Shown: piece by piece, positions 19,544-30,699 of the stretch
Layout of the letters: every line of letters begins with the position of its first letter
Numbering within the stretch: position 1 is the stretch's first letter
NCBI GenBank assembly: GCA_910574455.1
Contig: CAJSYZ010000003.1
Location: 2,046,001-2,110,000 of the forward strand
DNA from: Trichaptum fuscoviolaceum
Lineage: Eukaryota > Basidiomycota > Agaricomycetes > Hymenochaetales > Trichaptaceae
Length of the DNA stretch: 64,000 nt
Direction of reading: 5' to 3'
Translations under genes and position numbers: made by a program
Notes under the pieces: generated by a model
Told to the model about the DNA's origin: nothing
Database searches by the model: none
Seen by the model: only the letters and a program-made list of their open reading frames with translations

Positions 19544-22500
19544 CTATCGGGAAGCCCTAATGCCATACTGCGCGAGGACCTCATCATTTACTAATGACGG
19601 GCTCTTGAAGAACACATCAGTCCCAGCCCCCGTCTTCGGGAACGCGATTACGTCCCGGATCGTCTCCGAACCGCAGAGCATAGCCATGAGTCGATCAAAG
19701 CCTAAATACCGTAAAAGCGCACAACATTTTCATCTCGTTAGCTCAGATTACAAGGATGCGCGTGGAGCAGGTGCGGCCACGAACCGAGTGCAATGCCTCC
19801 GTGCGGAGGTGCGCCACACCGCAGCGCATGCAGTAGGTGGTCGAACGACGCCTTCTCAGCTTCGCTCAGCTATTTAGCAAAAGTACTTTCCAGTAAGAGA
19901 CATGAACCCCATAATTCAAAGAAGTATAGCTTACCTGAAGAACGTTGCTAAATATATGCTCCTGCATCTCGGCATCATGCACTCGGACAGAACCGCCCCC
20001 AATTTCAACCCCGTTGAGAACAAGATCATAGTGCTGGCCTCGAACCTGTCCAGCCCGCCCAGAGCGTTGCGGTGTTTCGACGTTCGTTTCATAACATGTA
20101 ATAGTTTAGAGTTTCAGTCAGAAATGAATGAAATATCCCCGGAGATTTGCGGAGCAGAGGCACGCGTTGGAAGTCAAGAAGATGCGTGAGTGAGAGTGCA
20201 CCATCAGCAAGTCTGCGAATGAGAAGGGAATGAGATACACACTGAAGCAATGTCACCATTGAACAACTTTTCGACATCTTGCCACATCGGTGCAGTAAAT
20301 GGATGGTGCGAGCTACTCCACCGGCCTTTCGCGAGGAAGTCCTTGTCGTTGTCCGCACGAGTAAAGAGAGGAAATTCAGTCACCCAGAGTAAGTGAGGCT
20401 CTGCTGATGGTGTGTAAACACCTAAAGAACAAGGCACTGTTGAATTGCTGCGCTTTGCGAAGATGTATAGAGGATCTGTCACGCACCGAGTCTCTGGGCA
20501 ACCTGGGCAATCCGCAGACGTGCTCGACCCAGCGCAGTCGAACCACCCTATGAGTAGTGCGAATTTGGATGAGATGAAATGCTCGTCAAAAGAATATACG
20601 CACCTCAGGTATTGTTTTACGACGAGAAAGCCAGACTGTGTCACCAGGCTGAGGGTGGAGAGACTCTGATAGGGATGATTCGCTCAAATCCGTATCGGAC
20701 AGGAGAAGCTCTTTTAGCAGTTTGCTTCCATGCAGCCATTGTGTCTGGTTTGATTCATTGACACGAATAGCTTCCTACATAGACTCATAATCAGAACGCG
20801 CTTCATTTATATTCCTATCAGTTGCAGCAAACAGCTATGACGCACCACATCCTGAAGTCTCTCCGAGCGACAGATTTTACTGGCCTTCGAGAAGACGACA
20901 TCATTCGCTGGGACAATGAAACCCTCCAACATTTGTGCTTCACGGGAGAAGGCCTCCTGCGCATCTGACGAGAGGAGGGGTGTCATATTAACGATCTGCA
21001 TTGACGTTTAGGGTGCAATTCGCAATTTTGTAACTTGACCTAGGCAACACTTACTTGCAGGCCGAAGCGCGTATCGGGTTTATCAGAGCCATACTAGCGG
21101 AGCAAATCATTTAGACGTCGTTCAGTGGACGAAAGACTAATCGCGTACTCTGGCCATCGCTTCCGCATACGTCATAACTGGCAAGCGCTCAGGCAAGTCC
21201 ACGCCTTCAACGTCTTTCCATATGCGACGAATTATCTTTTCCACTACATCTCGAACTTCTTGACCTCCTATTCGCCAGTCGCTCCTTTGACTTTCATCCG
21301 AGGATTGCTCTCCCCAGGACACAAACGCCATCTCCAGATCGACCTGTGTAAATTCCGGTTGTCGATCCTTACGCCCATCCTCATCCCGGAAGCATCTCGC
21401 AATCTGAAAATACTTATCCACTGCACCGGAGCAGATGAGAAGTTGTTTTGGCTGTTGCGGCGACTGCGCAAGGGAATAAAACAATGGCTCCTTGATACTT
21501 TTGGCATCATTTTGTTCTGTTAACCTAGTGGGGACAAGAAATTCCCGAGCGCCTTCCGGCGTTGATTTTAGTAGCAGCGGTGTTTCGATTTCGGTAAATT
21601 CTTTCATTCAAACGTCCGGATAAAGCAGCCATAGTTGATAATGTGTCGATTGAGCATTGAGTTAAGCGGGGTAGGTAGTTACACGGCTTACGTTCGTCAT
21701 ACAAAACATCACGTATCGTACGGGCTACCCGGCTCCGTTTGTGAAGATTCTCAGTCAACGCCTTGCGCCGCAAGTCCAGATGTCGGAATCTAGCGCGAAG
21801 CTCTTCGTTTGGCTAAAGTATATAAGTGAAGTAGCCGATCAAAAATGGTCGAAAGACACACACCAGATTCTGAATGTCAGAAGCGGAGGGCAGGAATGGC
21901 ATAGACCGATGGTCCGCCGGGTTGAGGAGTGTGAAATCGTGGATCAAAACTTCTACCTCGCCAGTAGGATCCTAACCAAAAGGTGCAACGTGGTCAGGGA
22001 TCGAAGAACATCGCTCAGGGCGCATAGCAAATAATAGTAAGCTGGTCACGTATCAACGCCGACCTGGGGGAAACAAAGGAAGACCATATCCAGGGAGAAG
22101 GAGTCCTTCTGAGCTGAATGGGCGATGACTCATGCAGAAGTCCCCAACCTCATTTATCTCAGATCTTCTTCCGGTTAGCCTGTGTTTCTCACAGCAGGGC
22201 GAGTCGGTTGCAGTAGTATGGACGCATCCGTCGAACGGGCGTGCGGCATTTCCGAATCAACACAAGATCTGCGCGAGATCTTCCAGTGAACGAGGATTCA
22301 GCACAAGACAAAGTTGCAGTACTCCACAACCACCGCAACTTTGGTCTGTGTCCTGCTATATGGTCAACCATATCCTCGGACGATTCAGAAGGGCACCTAA
22401 GCACTTCCTCCGAATAGTCGATCCGTTCAGGAGGCTCCCCCTGTCCAACTTTCAAATGCAATTCGCACCGCCGAAGCCTGGTAAGCGATTGCAGAATTGA

Positions 22501-23127
22501 ATGCTCGGCATCAATTGTTCTAGATGTGCACCCTAATTGCACTTCGCGGAATTAGCGAGGTTCACTGAAGAAGCACACTTGCCATCTTTCTCTGGGCTTT
22601 CTGCGGCCTTAGTCGGACTGATCCCTTAATCTGAACTACTGATTCAACAGGGACAGCAGACAGTGCATCCAATACGTGTGAGCTTTGAGGACTTTCTCTG
22701 TTCACCACGAGCTGCGTTATCCCGCTCGAATCCTTGATCGTGAAGAAGGAAATAGAGTTTGAGATTTTCCTATTCGGGAAATATGAGCTTAGGTCAACTC
22801 AAGGTACAATGTTTAGAAGGTCAAACCTCTGAGGGAGAAGCCAACCGGAGAGAACGACATCACGGTCGGCATCGGACGCCCTTAGCGCCCCGCAATGATG
22901 TGTACGTGAGGGATAAATGCCTGCGATCAAACGAGGAACAAGAAGACGAAGGGAAGGTGAGCGGCAAAATGAAAGAAAACGAGATGAATCTGGGGTAAAT
23001 TACCAGAATACGCAGGCTGGTGCGACTGTGTATGAGCTGTCGAGGTCGAGAAGGCTGCCCTGTCGATCGGTCGTCGCCACGAGGGATGCAGGGGGCGAAG
23101 GAGAACTCGACACGATGTCGCCAGCAT
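19544..23127 (-). CDS. MSD1: Mitochondrial aspartyl-tRNA synthetase (bacterial type)
   Basis: About 14 exons. It charges mitochondrial tRNA-Asp. The first exon ([19 protein letters not shown]..) is Arg/Ser-rich without acids, a good mitochondrial presequence. The OB-fold anticodon-binding domain follows ([17 protein letters not shown], then [18 protein letters not shown]). Next comes [20 protein letters not shown], then class II motif 1 region ([20 protein letters not shown]), motif 2 ([20 protein letters not shown]), [20 protein letters not shown] and the insertion domain. After that WVTEFPLF and [23 protein letters not shown], and motif 3 ([13 protein letters not shown]) in the last exons. 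All motifs needed for activity are present. The intron between QRKM and DPTGEVEV is 611 bp (21972-22582) and must begin with GC (GCAAGT), whereas other introns are shorter. The stop codon is at 19544-19546. Gene symbol by analogy to yeast. Confidence 0.9.
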
Positions 23128-24009
23128 TCAAAGTGGTGGGTAAGATCAGAGCAGTACAGGCAGGACCCCAATCTATCCCAGATCTACGAAGGTGGCCGCG
23201 GTGTCTTTAGCATCCGTACGATTTCCTCTCAGCTTAAGCTCACTGTAGTTGCTAGTAGTGTTGGTGTGCTCAGGCAGCCGGGGGTGATGAGAAAACCGGT
23301 GGTGATGGTGGTAAGAAGACAAGGAGTGAGTCCGTTAATCATTGTGACACAATAATCTTGTATACGGGCAGTCCGAGCTGAAACTCTTATTCCTCACTGG
23401 CAGGTCAAAAGCTGCAATGTATCCTCGTGTGAACAAGAAAGCCTGAGTCCGAGTCGCCCAGCGAGTTCAGACTACTGTAGAAAAACACACACATGGGCTC
23501 TACCTTTCAGGCAGCAATCTCTGTATTTTCCGCTACCGGAGATTCAGCCACCCTTCTTCAGCCAACCCGGGGGTGTCATTACGCGACAAAAGCGGAGAGG
23601 AGTGTTCGTTCCTGCCAGTGCCATCTAACTACGAAAAAAAAATGATGAGAGCGCTGAGTCACTCCAGGGCGGCGCCCGGTTAACTGATTTCTCACTTTAT
23701 AATTCGGCGACAATACTCTTAAGAATAAGTGCAGTATACTGTATCAACCATCAAAGTGCTCGTGTATCTTCGGGGACATTAGATATGTAGCGTTCTGGAG
23801 TTTTTGAGAAGGAAAATGATGGATATTTTACGGTTCCTTTGGTCCACCTCGAGGACTTCCGAGTATGGGTGGTAACCCTATTCTCCCTGTTTATCCGAGG
23901 GTGTAGTAAAGAGCACTGCCAGGCTTGTAAATGAACGCCTCCTTTGATTTTGCTTTATAGTCTCCTCCGTCTTTCTCTCTCCCTCCTTTCTCCCAACACT
24001 CCATCCGCC
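23128..24009. other. Divergent promoter region of AspRS and the F-box gene
   Basis: About 880 bp. No gene or RNA recognised. The last 60 bases before the F-box start are pyrimidine-rich (CT tract), common before fungal start codons. Confidence 0.4.
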
Positions 24010-25088
24010 ATGTCGTTCAACGAACTGCCCCTAGACATCCTAGACTCCCTGTGTCAATTCATCCCAACGCCCGACCTCCTAGCGCTGTCTTTGTCCAACT
24101 CTGTTTTCTATCCATTCGCGCAACGCTACATTTACCGTGAAGTCAGTCTGTGTGGGCAGGCAAATGCTGTACGATGTCTCAAGACTATGCAGGCGAAGAA
24201 GGAGCTTGGCCGCTTTGTCCGACGCTTCACGCTGAGGCTCGAACCCAACGCGCTCGTCCTGCGCTCGTTCGCAGTCATGCTCGCCGAGGTGCTTTCCGGG
24301 ATGTTCAACCTCAACTCACTCGACATCGTGCTTCCACCCTCGGCCAGCTTTGTTCTGGCTCCTACGGACGCGCAGGGCACCATCTACCCGCGCTTAGAGT
24401 TCTTTTCTTGCAACTTTCCGCTCGATGCCTCCGTCTGCTCGTTCCTGGCGCGCACACCCTCGCTAAGGGAGCTGCAGCTCGGACAGGGTCCCAGTGGCGT
24501 GCTCGCTTCGACGCAGTCGCCGCTGCCAGCCACGCTGCCCGCGTCTGCACTTCCCAGACTAGCGCTGTTCATGGGACCCAGCGAGGCGGCAAGCGTGCTC
24601 GTCCCTGGTCGGCCTTTGGAGAGCGTGCACTTGTTTTCGGGCGACCTCACTGAAGATGTGCTATTCGCGTTAGCGCGTTCTGCCGCCCCCATTACTATCT
24701 TTGGCGCCTTCACCCACTCGCTATCCCCATCTGTTCTCCTCTGCCTCGCGGCCAATCTTCCGCATCTCCATTGCCTCCGCATCATGACAATGTATCATTC
24801 CTCGTACCAGCCCGACGACGTGAGTATTTTGCTATCCTAATCATGCATCATAATCGGCACTTACTTATATAGCCATATTGTTCGCAGTCTTTCTATGCCC
24901 AGGTTGTCCGGATTCTTTCCAACCTCCCGGAACTTGTCACCGCTGAATTGGCCGGCATTCGCTGGGCACCACGGAAAAAGGAGGCCAGCGGTTCTAAGAC
25001 CGGAGAACGTACCAAATCGCGTTCTTCTACAACCGTCGGGAACGAGTCGCTGGAAGCCTCGTCTCCCATCCACGTTAATCCTTACTAG
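24010..25088 (+). CDS. F-box protein with leucine-rich C-terminal region
   Basis: Two exons. Exon 1 is 24010-24819 (270 codons) and exon 2 runs to TAG at 25086-25088. The N-terminus is a compact F-box (FNELPLDILDSLCQFI, TPDLLALSLSNSVF, AQRYIYREVSL), so it probably recruits substrates to an SCF ubiquitin ligase through Skp1. The rest has irregular leucine-rich segments (LNSLDIVLP, SLRELQLG, HLHCLRIM) typical of the expanded F-box/LRR-like families of Agaricomycetes. Exon 2 may start after TATATAG (24873) or after TTCGCAG (24888). Both keep the frame and differ by five residues, PYCSQ. The protein ends with a basic, Ser-rich tail. The substrate is unknown. Confidence 0.82.
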
Positions 25089-25567
25089 ACGTTTCTACTA
25101 TGCTCTATTACCCGCTATCGCAATAGTTATTTTTTACATTGTTTACATTGTTGTTCGCTATCGAAAATTAGTGTATAATTACTCTAATAATAGACTATAA
25201 TATATTACAATTATTGACTGGAAATATCAGAGGTTCAGACAGGCAGTTATCTCGTGCCAGCTGAAGGGTGTAGATTTACAGTCAGTCTTCGGGTACATTG
25301 AAATTTTGGAGTCGATGAGTTCTTAACCAAAGATTCATACATACAGTGCACGTTAGTACATCAAAGGTGTTTTGACAACGAACACTGTTGGTTGTCGCAT
25401 AGAAGAAAATATCTAGAGATAACATAGAGCAATGTCCAAATACGACTTCACCGTTAAAGGTACGCGAAGATCTTCTAGTTCATTGTTAGTGGAAGGTGAT
25501 TCATTCCATTCTGCACACAAAAATCACCAATATATTACCAGACAGACTTGTCTGGATCCCATAGTAC
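25089..25567. other. Convergent 3' intergenic region
   Basis: AT-rich 3' flanks of the F-box and phosphopantetheinyl transferase genes. No gene seen. Confidence 0.4.
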
Positions 25568-26819
25568 TCATTCTGCAACACACTCTATCAATGACGCAGC
25601 ATCATACTGCACTAGCCATTCAGCTGCGTTCACAAGACCACGATCGTCCACATGTCCATTTGCACTTGCTCCTCCATCGCTATCTCCTGTGAACCGGGCC
25701 ACAGCGACTTGGTATTGATCGCCCTGACGTTCCAGGTTGAACGTTTTGAATTCCCATCCGCGGGGTGCCCTGTCGTCAATGCACACTTGCTTTTTGACGC
25801 TATCCACTTCGATGCGCTTGAAGTCAAAGCCGAGCCCGAACCCAATGGCCTTTGTGTAAGCTTCTTTCAGGGTCCAAGTCATATATAGTCGCTGGAGTCC
25901 GAGCCCGTCGTCGCCGCCAGAAGTTTCACAGCTTTGCAAGAGGGTGTGACGCTCATTCGGAGTCAACTGAGATAGAAAGCCAAAATAGAGTAAACAGATA
26001 GGGATAGTCAGATAAACGCATTTGCCGATGAATTCCGAAGCGCGAAGAACGTCACACACCGTGTCCGAGATGCTCTGTATGAATGAGCCAAGGCTGCGTT
26101 CATACCGCGGGAGCTCTATCTTCATGACATCAATACCAATGGTCGAGATGTCCATAGCATCTTTATCGGTTTGGGGTACGTCCCCGGCATCTATAGTTTG
26201 TACACCAGAGTCACGCGAATGGAAGCCCATGACGACGAATGCGTTGTCATGAGAAATGTTAAAGCCGATCGTCTGTTCTAGACGCGGTGTGGCCTATACA
26301 GGGGACACACACAAAAAGGACATCAGGTGTTTCGGCATGCAGAATTCAATCAGTGCGTCACCTGTTAGCCATTCACTGCGGAAAAAATGTGCACAGACAC
26401 TCACGACCAAGGGCTTGCCAGATGGTGTACGGCTAAATCGGATTTCCTCTGGGGGAGTACCAAGCTGTTTGAGGAGCGCGCGAGGGAGCAGACGGCCGAG
26501 GAGACAACCTTCGAGAACGAATGAATGACCCCTCGTAAATTGGTGTCCATTCTACATCAACATTCAGACAGCCATCTCACGGTAAGAGTCCCTTCGGTGG
26601 TAGAATCGCTTGATACGTGCTTGCGATTCATCGTCCAGGAGCACGAGACCCGCCTGATAAAGCTATTCCAATCCAAGTTCCATTTGATGTCGTTCGTCCC
26701 ACAGATGAATATATGGCGAAATCAGAGCCAGCCTGTGAATAACCAGAACTTGAGACATAGCGAAAGCATACATCTTCAGGGAAGTCTTGCTCCGAGAAAG
26801 AAACGGTCCACACGTTCAT
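25568..26819 (-). CDS. 4'-phosphopantetheinyl transferase (Sfp/Lys5 type)
   Basis: It transfers phosphopantetheine from CoA to carrier domains of aminoadipate reductase, polyketide and peptide synthases. Exons read MNVWTVSFSEQDFPED, LYQAGLVLLDDESQARIKRF, CLLGRLLPRALLKQLGTPPE with IRFSRTPSGKPLV, and LEQTIGFNISHDNAFVVMGF. Later exons carry the magnesium motif TIGIDVMKIELP (Asp in GIDV) and the catalytic WTLKEAYTKAIGFGLGFDF. Introns are consistent in phase. A 93-bp intron (25967-26059) between ISDT and LTPNERH has no stop in frame, so a retained form would carry 31 extra, mostly hydrophobic residues. The C-terminus ends in ECVAE. It probably activates the lysine-pathway reductase; the homoisocitrate dehydrogenase of that pathway lies at 54537. 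Confidence 0.88.
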
Positions 26820-27201
26820 CGTACTAGCATAAGGGATGCTTTAGCTGTGGCAAGATTTCATGCGGGTGCAAGTGCAAGTGAAAGGAGGATGGAAAACCCA
26901 ACAGCCAAATCCCATGACCCTACTAGTATTATGTAGTATCAGGTAATACGTCATTTGTGGTATCAGTTATTACCTTAAAAGGCAATTTTAACAGCCTGAG
27001 CGCTTGAATGCGTTCGAGAAGATGTTTCTACCTTGCGCTCGCACCATCTCATCCAAGGCCATCTGCCTCAACGGTCTGAACTTGTGCCGCAACTCTTATC
27101 GCCGCTGCTCCTTTGAATATCACATATATTCAGTCGTTGCGTAGGTCGCCGAGGAAACGTAATTGAAGCTACCACCAGAATTGTTCGGGAAACAATACGT
27201 T
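26820..27201. other. Divergent promoter region
   Basis: About 380 bp between the phosphopantetheinyl transferase (minus) and the MAK32-like gene (plus). No other feature recognised. Confidence 0.45.
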
Positions 27202-28654
27202 ATGGCCGCGACCTCAGTGTCCCGACACTTCGTGACTTTGGGCATGTTCATCATTGACCAATTTGAGTTTCTTGATGAAGAAGGAAAAGAGACTGGAAAG
27301 ACACTTGATCCCCAGGTACTTAATTTAGTTAGGACAATAAACAATACCACTAATGAGTGCATCTACACAGATCGGGGGAGGGGGCACTTATGCTGCAATT
27401 GGTGCTCGAATCTGGTTGGTTCAATTCAGTAGTGAATACTATACGAAACGTTCTGAGTTCATGTGATGACTACTGTTGCCCAGGCTTCCGTCGCACAGTA
27501 TAGGAATGATTGTGGACAAGGGAAATGATTTCCCTCGTCATGTGCAAGAATCTCTGGATGCGTACGGAAATGACATGTGGTTGTACAGAGATGACCCACA
27601 GCGTATCACCACTCGTGCACTGAATATGTATCGTGGCGAACTTCGCGGGTGAGTGATTCAACTGCACCTTTTTCGCAGCTACTGACCACTCACAAAGATT
27701 CAAGTACCTCACGCCGAGACAAAGGTTAACACCCAATGATTTACAAGGTACATCGTTGGAGAAGCCAGCAAACTTGCACTTCATTTGTTCCCCGAAGCGA
27801 GCGCAAGCAATTGTTTCCGAAATACATGCCATCCCGGACTGGAAACCAATCACAATATACGAACCTATACCTGTTTGTGCAAACTCGTCAAGGAAGACTA
27901 GATGACGTCTGACACGCACTCTAATCATGCAAGGATAGATGTGTTCCCGAGGAGTTGCCAGCTCTTATCGAGGTTCTTCCACATATCAACATTCTGAGGT
28001 ACTTCTCGTATCCTTCTTCCTTCGGTCTTGACTGAATAGGCATGATGAAGCCCCAACTCTGATGAAGCCCTGTGCATCTTATCAATGCCTCAGCCTCCCA
28101 CTAAGTCGTCTATCCAAGAGGCGAGCGCACGCTTCCTCGAGCTTGGTGTAGGGCCGGAAGGGAAGGGCTATGTCGTCATACGTAGCGGTTCTCTGGGAGC
28201 CTACGTTGCGTCTCAAGAATATGGGGGGTGGGTCGACGCCTTTTGGCAAGAAGCAGATGCGCAGAAGATTGTCGACGTTACAGGTGAGTGTCATTGAAGT
28301 CTGTCCACAAAATTTTCCATAAGGTAGGGTCACTGACCTTCTACATGAAGGTGCGGGAAACAGCTTTTTAGGAGGGCTCTCCGCGGGGCTGCTTATTGCC
28401 AATGGCGATGTATTTGAAGGCAAGTTAGATACCTAAACTCTCTTGGATGACTCTCACCTTCTAGGACCTCCTATCTATGTATAGCTGCTCTTTATGCTTC
28501 CGTTTCTGCTTCTTTTACTATCGAGCAGTTGAGCCTTCCCAAACTGACTCGTCGAGATGGATCAAACGACATACAAGGCGAAGAAGGATGGAATGGCGAT
28601 AGTCCGCAACGCAGGCTTCTGGATCTAAAGTCAAGACACATGGTCATCCCATGA
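27202..28654 (+). CDS. MAK32-like PfkB-family protein
   Basis: About eight exons. The PfkB (ribokinase-like) fold is seen as FVTLGMFIIDQFEFLDEEG at the N-terminus, IGGGGTYAAIGARIWLP, SIGMIVDKGNDFP, DDPQRITTRALNMYRGEL, LHFICSPKRA, ITIYEPIPDRCVPEELP, INILSPNSDEAL and the C-terminal signature DVTGAGNSFLGGLSAGL. In active PfkB kinases the last motif is GAGD with the Asp as catalytic base; here it is Asn (GAGN). Yeast MAK32, the family I match it to, is known for supporting stability of dsRNA-virus particles, but its biochemical role is unclear. One intron (28420-28484) starts with GC (GCAAGT) and restores VFEAALYASVSASF. The ATG at 27202 is chosen because the frame before it has no ATG and the fold starts 10 residues later. 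Confidence 0.82.
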
Positions 28655-28886
28655 CGTTTATGGAGGAAAGCTTTTGTCGCTACTCATGCAATTGGTTTGT
28701 TGTAATAAGAGAAAGTAAGGCAGATGACAAAAATACAGTTACATTTATTCGGGTATGCTAGTTGAACACCAAATAATATTATCAATGAAAAACATTCGTA
28801 CAGATTAAAACACTGAAAGTAGAGAAGCCGAAGCTGGGATGTGGAAAAGTGAAAGGATACGAAAGCGATGAAATCAAGCTACCTCA

Positions 28887-29636
28887 TTATTGTTGGTTCG
28901 CTTCAAAGCGAGCTCGGCTAGCTGCAAATAGTGCAGCCTGTTGAGCTGCAAGTTCTTCTTCTGTAAGACCAGACTGCTCGAGTTTCGAAACCTTCTTCTC
29001 TCTGTCCTGTAGCAGTTTGTCAGGTTAGGGTATAATGACAAACAAAAGCGGACTAAAACGTGCCTTCTGCAGCTTCTTATGATCTTTTAAGACGTCCTCC
29101 ACCTCTGTCGTAAAGTCTTCAAAGCCGAGTTTCTGCAACAGTCTATGAGCGGCAGTTTCCAAGCTACACAAGATGCTCAGCTGACTCTTAGTGCGTTGAT
29201 GATGTGATCCGGAGCAATGGTCTTCTTTGATTCCTGCTCGCAAATCTCATTCGCTTCTGAGGATATGAGGTGTATGAACTCTGTAACAGGGCCCCGATGC
29301 ACGGTGTCAGCTTTGGTTTAGGCCATGTGTCAAGAAGCAAGTGCGGCTAGGCACGTTACGCACCGACACAACACTCAATCACCAGGTCCCTCGTATCCTT
29401 CGCACACGACACATCATTCGGCAGCAGCTCTAGCTTTCGTGAAATATAAATATACGTCAGCAAGAGAACTAGCAGAGGGCGGTATGGTACAATAGCAACA
29501 GTATGCTTGATGCATGAAGTTTCAAACAGTTCCAAAACATGCACGCACCGTTAATCATTTTTGCGACTGTCGCCTTCGGTAATGAGAGCTCATCATCAAT
29601 GGGTGGCACACCACTCGCTCCCTCGCGGTCTGACAT
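28887..29636 (-). CDS. NCB2: Negative cofactor 2 beta subunit (Dr1/NCB2)
   Basis: Histone-fold repressor that binds TBP on promoter DNA together with NC2-alpha and blocks TFIIB. Exons read SDREGASGVPPIDDELSLPK with ATVAKMI, LELLPNDVSCAKDTRDLVIE with CCV, EFIHLISSEANEICEQE, KKTIAPDHIINAL and KLGFEDFTTEVEDVLKDHKK. The C-terminal DREKKVSKLEQSGLTEEELA is followed by an Ala/Gln-rich tail ending FEANQQ. This is the near-complete sequence pattern of Dr1 proteins (H2B-like fold at about residues 14-100). Start at the ATG preceding SDREG. It faces the Sm F gene head to head with 227 bp between start codons. Confidence 0.92.
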
Positions 29637-29863
29637 GGACTATGTGCTTGGAGGGAAGTGCGCTTCAGAGCCGTAGTTGTTGAGCTTGCCCGTCATGGAC
29701 CCGGCGGAGACGACGACGGTATTTAACTGATCTAGTTGACGCGCTTATTATGTAATCATCATAGTGGCAAGGTTTTACTGACTTGAATGTCGCGTAGTTG
29801 CCTCGCGACTTTCAGTGCCTCTCCATCGTCAAGCCTCTTCAGATCATAAAAGAGACAACCACG

Positions 29864-30332
29864 ATGTCAGCGGTGAGTACAAAATGCTTAATCTCTAATA
29901 ACTTGGTAATGATGCTGACCATCTGAAAAGGTTGCACCAACGAACCCAAAACCATTTCTCCAGGAGTTGACCGGAAAGTCCGTCTTCGTAAGGTTAAAGT
30001 GGGGGTTAGAGTACAAAGGTTTTCTTGTGAGCACAGATGGATATATGAATCTCCAGGTATGCTCTATCATATTTGATCTTGTAATCCATCTGAGCATTGC
30101 TGCCCTCAAAGCTTGCGAATACAGAGGAGTTCCAAGACGGGCAGTCAAACGGACAACTTGGTGAGGTGTTCATTCGGTAAGTATTTCTTTTTATTCATTC
30201 GAAAGCATATCTTGCTGATGTTATTTTATTAGGTGTAACAATGTGCTATATATTATAAGTCTCTTTCTCATTCCTTGGGTCGTAAATTTGCTGACATTTT
30301 CTTGTCATTACAGGGAGGCACCTTCAGAATAA
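29864..30332 (+). CDS. SMX3: Small nuclear ribonucleoprotein Sm F (with AT-AC intron)
   Basis: Five exons (29864-29872, 29931-30056, 30112-30176, 30233-30254, 30312-30332) give 80 residues. Sm F is one of the seven proteins that form the ring on U1, U2, U4 and U5 snRNAs. Sequence: [51 protein letters not shown], then [14 protein letters not shown] and REAPSE at the end. The Sm1 and Sm2 motifs are intact and the tail parallels the yeast ending LYIRELPN. The last intron (30255-30311, 57 bp) begins ATAAGT and ends TTAC. Every GT..AG alternative I tried breaks the frame or gives an unrelated tail. The first exon has only three codons. Confidence 0.9.
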
Positions 30333-30699
30333 ACGCTCGATCTCATCAAATATTCGATTCTTGTGCTATGTGATGCTTACATCTGCGCTCTCCTTGTGCT
30401 ACTATGACATGTCGTTCTATAAAATCGGTGTTGGCTATAATGCCAGTGAGTAGGCAAATCTGATTGGAAGTCAAGTTGTTCATGCTGTTTGATTAAAAGC
30501 TTTGGCTGGGTATTTGCTGTAACATGTATTGGCCGCCGGGAGTGCAACTAAACGAACATTCAATGAAACAAACAAGGATCGAGTCTACTCTCTAGGCGAA
30601 TGATCTGTACTTTTGGGTGCTTGCACAGCATACTACATACATTAAATATTAGCAGAAAAAGAAACTGAAACTATCGTAAGTTAGTGTCTTAAGCCGACC
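30333..30699. other. Convergent 3' intergenic region
   Basis: 3' flanks of Sm F and the PABPN1-like gene. No gene recognised. Confidence 0.45.

Noticed and set aside
22132..22542. Open frames on both strands inside the long AspRS intron
   Set aside because: Neither resembles a known protein and the AspRS reading frame joins cleanly without them; kept only as a note on intron size.
30255..30330. GT-AG alternative for the last Sm F intron (donor at GTCTCT, acceptor at CAG or GGAG)
   Set aside because: It yields a tail unrelated to Sm F and loses REAPSE; the AT-AC join alone gives the conserved end.
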